6,510 nt of DNA. Source: Paracoccaceae bacterium (lineage in GTDB: Bacteria > Pseudomonadota > Alphaproteobacteria > Rhodobacterales > Rhodobacteraceae). Shown piece by piece: positions 4,559-6,510 of this stretch (within the stretch, counting starts at the first letter, position 1; every line of letters starts with the position of its first letter). The notes beneath the pieces are model-generated. The model searched no databases. It was given only the letters and a program-made list of their open reading frames with translations, and had not been told where the DNA came from. The stretch covers positions 1-6,510 of the forward strand of contig RFUP01000131.1 in the NCBI GenBank assembly GCA_009922885.1. The letters are read 5' to 3'. The position numbers and the translations under genes are program-made.

Positions 4559-6295
4559 ATGGAAGATCCGGCTCGTTCACCGCAGGGGGCGCGATCGCGA
4601 AAGCTGGTGTATTTTCTGGCCTTTGCGCTGGTCCTGGCTGGCATGGTGAACTCGACCCCGTCGATCCCCGGTTGGGACCAGCTGTGGCGCACGGTCTTCA
4701 ATGCGCCCGCCCTCGCGGTCCGGCGGTTTCCCTACGAGATTTTCTACCCCATCGTCTTCGCCTGGATGATGCTGATCGTGGTTCTGACCAGTTCGATCCG
4801 GCAACGCTGGCGGGGGCGCTCACCCGCCTGGCAATGGGCCGGGCTGGCCATGGACGTGGCCCTGATTGTCGCCGCGCTGGCGATCTCGGCCACCTATCTG
4901 GTCGAAAACGAGGCGGTCTGCCTGCTTGACGTGCTCAGTGGCGAGCGCGCGGCCCTGATCGAGCGCGCCCTGAAAGCCGAACAGGATATTGCAATCGCGC
5001 TTGGATTGCCGACGCCGACCAGCGTCGAAAACCCGCAATGCCTGGCCAATACCGGCGGCTGGTTGGTGCTGATCGTCGGGCTCGCGATAGTGGTCTTTCT
5101 GGCCTACAACACCGAGGTCTGGGGTTTCCCGCTGGTCCTTGTCTCGATCCTGCTGGCGGCCTATGCGCTGGCGACCGTACTGATCTGGTATTTTTTCGGC
5201 TCGGACGGGATGAACAAATACCTTATCACCGCACTGGGCGGCGAACCGCGCCAGCTGAGCGACGGACGCTCGCGAATCCATGACATCCTAATCAATCAGG
5301 GCTCGGGGTTGTTGGGACAGTTCCTGCATATCATGCTGAACACGGTCTTTCCCTATATCGTGCTCGGCGCGCTGCTGGCCGTCTCGGCCGGCGGCAAGGC
5401 CCTGATCAAGGTGGCGTTCCTGTGGACCCGCAAATTGCGCGGCGGCCCGGCCCATGCGGCGATTGTCGCCTCGGCGATGTTCGGGACCACCACCGGCACA
5501 CCGGTGGTCAATGTGCTGGGCACCGGCGTTCTGACCATACCGATGATGGTCAAACGCGGGTTTTCCAAGGCCTATGCCGGCGGGATCGAGGCCGCCGCCT
5601 CCTCGGGCGGGCAGATCATGCCGCCGATCATGGGCATCGCCGCCTTCGTGCTGGCCGCGATGACCGGCGTTCCCTATCGCGAGGTCGCCATTGCCGCGGC
5701 AATCCCGGCGCTGGCCTATTTCTTCTGCATGTTCCTGTCGGTGATGTTCCAGTCGCGCAAACAAGGCATCGAGGCGGTCGGTGAGGTTTCCGATGATATG
5801 CGCATGACCAGAAGCGACCGCATCCATATGCTGCAGATCGCGCTGCCGCTGCTTCTGATCATCGTCTTGCTACTGGTGCCCAAGGACGCGATTGGCTGCG
5901 ATCCGCTGTCGCGCCTGCTGGGCGCCGAGATCGTGCAGGTCGGAAACAGCTGCCGCGCCACGGACCTGCCCTGGATCATGCAGCTGGTACAGAACTCGGC
6001 GGGCGACGCCGGCAGCGCCGCCGAGCCCCCAGAGCGCCCCGATGACCGCGTCGTGGCCCATGACCTCGGAGCGGCTCGCGTAGATGGCGCCCCACGCTGC
6101 GCAGACGATTGCGGTGACAGCGCCGATCGCGATGCGTGCCCATGCGTCATGGGTGGCGGTGTAGTTGCGGACGCGGTCGAGGAGCCGGTAGGCCTCGCCG
6201 CCCGCCGCCATGCAGCCCGCGCCGATGAGCAGGGCGCCCCCAGCGCAGCCGGCGTAGATCATCCAGTCAGGCATTGGGCAGGTCCTCGAGGGTGA
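4559..6295 (+). CDS. TRAP transporter fused permease, 3'-truncated and fused to unrelated sequence
   Basis: Residues 1 to about 488 are an inner-membrane TRAP permease of the fused 4TM/12TM type that partners TAXI proteins. Hydrophobic segments lie near 16-32, 60-79, 93-114, 167-184, 188-213, 258-278, 355-372, 375-397 and 427-441, with a polar loop at 116-165. The DctM signature is clear: FGTTTGTPVVNVLGTG (308-323), IPMMVKRGFSKAYAGG (327-342), EAAASSGGQIMPPIMG (344-359), then AIPALAYFFCMFLSV. Such proteins usually exceed 600 residues, so much of the second DctM half is missing. From about residue 489 (6023 on) the frame becomes a proline-, arginine- and aspartate-rich stretch with no membrane segments, antisense to better-looking minus-strand genes. 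The ATG at 4559 is preferred; the earlier in-frame TTG at 4526 lies inside the hairpin stem. GGGG at 4546-4549 may be the ribosome binding site. As it stands the protein is unlikely to transport. Confidence 0.85.
   Translation: MEDPARSPQGARSRKLVYFLAFALVLAGMVNSTPSIPGWDQLWRTVFNAPALAVRRFPYEIFYPIVFAWMMLIVVLTSSIRQRWRGRSPAWQWAGLAMDVALIVAALAISATYLVENEAVCLLDVLSGERAALIERALKAEQDIAIALGLPTPTSVENPQCLANTGGWLVLIVGLAIVVFLAYNTEVWGFPLVLVSILLAAYALATVLIWYFFGSDGMNKYLITALGGEPRQLSDGRSRIHDILINQGSGLLGQFLHIMLNTVFPYIVLGALLAVSAGGKALIKVAFLWTRKLRGGPAHAAIVASAMFGTTTGTPVVNVLGTGVLTIPMMVKRGFSKAYAGGIEAAASSGGQIMPPIMGIAAFVLAAMTGVPYREVAIAAAIPALAYFFCMFLSVMFQSRKQGIEAVGEVSDDMRMTRSDRIHMLQIALPLLLIIVLLLVPKDAIGCDPLSRLLGAEIVQVGNSCRATDLPWIMQLVQNSAGDAGSAAEPPERPDDRVVAHDLGAARVDGAPRCADDCGDSADRDACPCVMGGGVVADAVEEPVGLAARRHAARADEQGAPSAAGVDHPVRHWAGPRG
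5990..6025. other. Junction: transporter sequence ends, phage-like sequence begins
   Basis: Left of this interval the plus strand encodes a plausible permease (PWIMQLVQNSAGDAG). Right of it the minus strand encodes a plausible small membrane protein (GALWGLGGAAGVARR). Both readings remain reasonable across about 5996-6022, a GC-only-rich stretch containing GGCGACGCCGGCAGCGCC, so the exact breakpoint cannot be placed and short shared sequence may have joined the two parts. No obvious flanking repeat, tRNA end or integrase site is visible. Confidence 0.6.
5996..6274 (-). CDS. Small three-helix membrane protein, phage holin-like, C-terminus lost at junction
   Basis: The minus-strand frame from ATG 6274 begins MPDWMIYAGCAGGALLIGAG, giving a first membrane segment at 4-25. 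A basic and polar stretch follows (YRLLDRVRNYTATHDAWAR, 29-47), then a second segment at 48-66 (IAIGAVTAIVCAAWGAIYA) and a third at 76-90 (AVIGALWGLGGAAGV). Size and layout resemble class I holins or other small lysis-module proteins of phages, but no diagnostic motif proves this. The start overlaps the end of the preceding minus-strand gene by 8 bp, typical of compact phage operons. The frame stays open to 5870, but beyond about residue 93 it is only antisense to the permease, so the true C-terminus is not in the window. Membrane character is clear; the holin role is a guess. Confidence 0.5.
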
Positions 6296-6510
6296 TGGGG
6301 CCGAGCGCCTTGGCGCGGCGCAGGACGCGCGCGGTCTTGCTGGCGGGGTTCCACCGGCCGGGCCATGCGCGCTTGCCCGCGCTGCCGAGGTGGTCGACGT
6401 CGATATGCACGCGGCCGGCGTAGACGCCGAGACCGTGGAGCCACGGGGTGCCGAGCCAGGCGCGAGCGCAGAGGACCGCGAACTCGTCGGCGCGCACATT
6501 CGCGCCGCAG
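6000..6510 (-). mobile_element. Possible prophage or phage fragment
   Basis: The last half kilobase has two short, overlapping minus-strand genes, a gene orientation opposite to the operon it interrupts, and by eye a higher GC content than the DNA around it (for example about 49 of 60 bases at 6001-6060 are G or C). One gene encodes a holin-like membrane protein. Together these suggest a phage cassette. No integrase, capsid, tail or attachment site is in view, so a chromosomal fragment joined by misassembly fits nearly as well. Confidence 0.35.
6267..6509 (-). CDS. Unidentified short protein, possibly phage-encoded, running off the right edge
   Basis: The minus-strand frame is open from the window edge to a TGA at 6267-6269. 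A GTG at 6495-6497 would give 76 residues starting MRADEFAVLCARAWLGTPW; the frame is also open upstream of it to the edge, so the true start may lie outside. The protein has an N-terminal ARAWLGTPWLHG segment (12-23), an acidic HIDVDHLG (31-38) and a basic C-terminal half (KRAWPGRWNPASKTARVLRRAK). I do not recognise it. ARAWLGTPW faintly recalls the start of NlpC/P60 domains, but the catalytic cysteine motif that should follow is absent, so I do not assign that function. The stop codon overlaps the start of the membrane-protein gene, suggesting co-translation. Confidence 0.4.
   Translation of the reverse strand, partial: CGANVRADEFAVLCARAWLGTPWLHGLGVYAGRVHIDVDHLGSAGKRAWPGRWNPASKTARVLRRAKALGPITLEDLPNA

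Noticed and set aside
3175..4701. 508-codon open frame on the minus strand
   Set aside because: Antisense to the end of the LigM-like gene, the whole TAXI gene and the start of the permease. The translation is rich in R, H, G and A with no recognisable domain; long antisense frames are expected in high-GC DNA.
4495..4929. 144-codon plus-strand frame overlapping the permease start
   Set aside because: Its frame would span the hairpin and read out of frame through clear permease membrane helices; no family resemblance.

Overview
The window looks like a high-GC alphaproteobacterium, most likely in or near the Rhodobacterales. I infer this from GC-rich codon use, a TAXI-type TRAP transporter with a fused permease, and the general style of the proteins; no rRNA or other taxonomic marker is present. 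No tRNA, rRNA, CRISPR array or IS element was seen.

Layout. A LysR-family regulator (minus strand, 82-993) is transcribed divergently from a four-gene plus-strand run. The 95-bp gap between them (994-1088) carries AT-rich overlapping palindromes that fit a LysR-type operator. The plus-strand genes are a metallo-beta-lactamase-fold hydrolase (1089-1994), a GcvT-fold protein closely resembling the tetrahydrofolate-dependent aryl O-demethylase LigM (2026-3384), a TAXI-family periplasmic solute-binding protein (3442-4488) and a fused TRAP permease (from 4559). The gaps are short (31, 57 and 70 bp), and the last contains a perfect 13-bp hairpin. These genes probably form one LysR-controlled catabolic operon. 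In this model the TAXI-TRAP system imports an organic anion, the MBL-fold enzyme hydrolyses it or a product, and the LigM-like enzyme moves a methyl group to tetrahydrofolate. The actual substrate cannot be read from the sequence.

Right end. The permease is normal for about 480-488 residues and then abruptly stops looking like a transporter, near 5990-6025. Beyond that point the good coding signal is on the opposite strand. There are two small overlapping minus-strand genes: a three-helix, holin-like membrane protein (from 6274 leftwards) and an unrecognised short protein running off the window edge (6267-6509). The style is that of a phage gene cassette. The permease has therefore lost the C-terminal part of its DctM domain, either through integration or rearrangement, or because the assembly is chimeric here. 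The single long plus-strand frame 4559-6295 is a fusion of real permease and antisense phage sequence.

Left end. Positions 1-81 hold no complete gene. A minus-strand frame may begin at 36 and leave the window.
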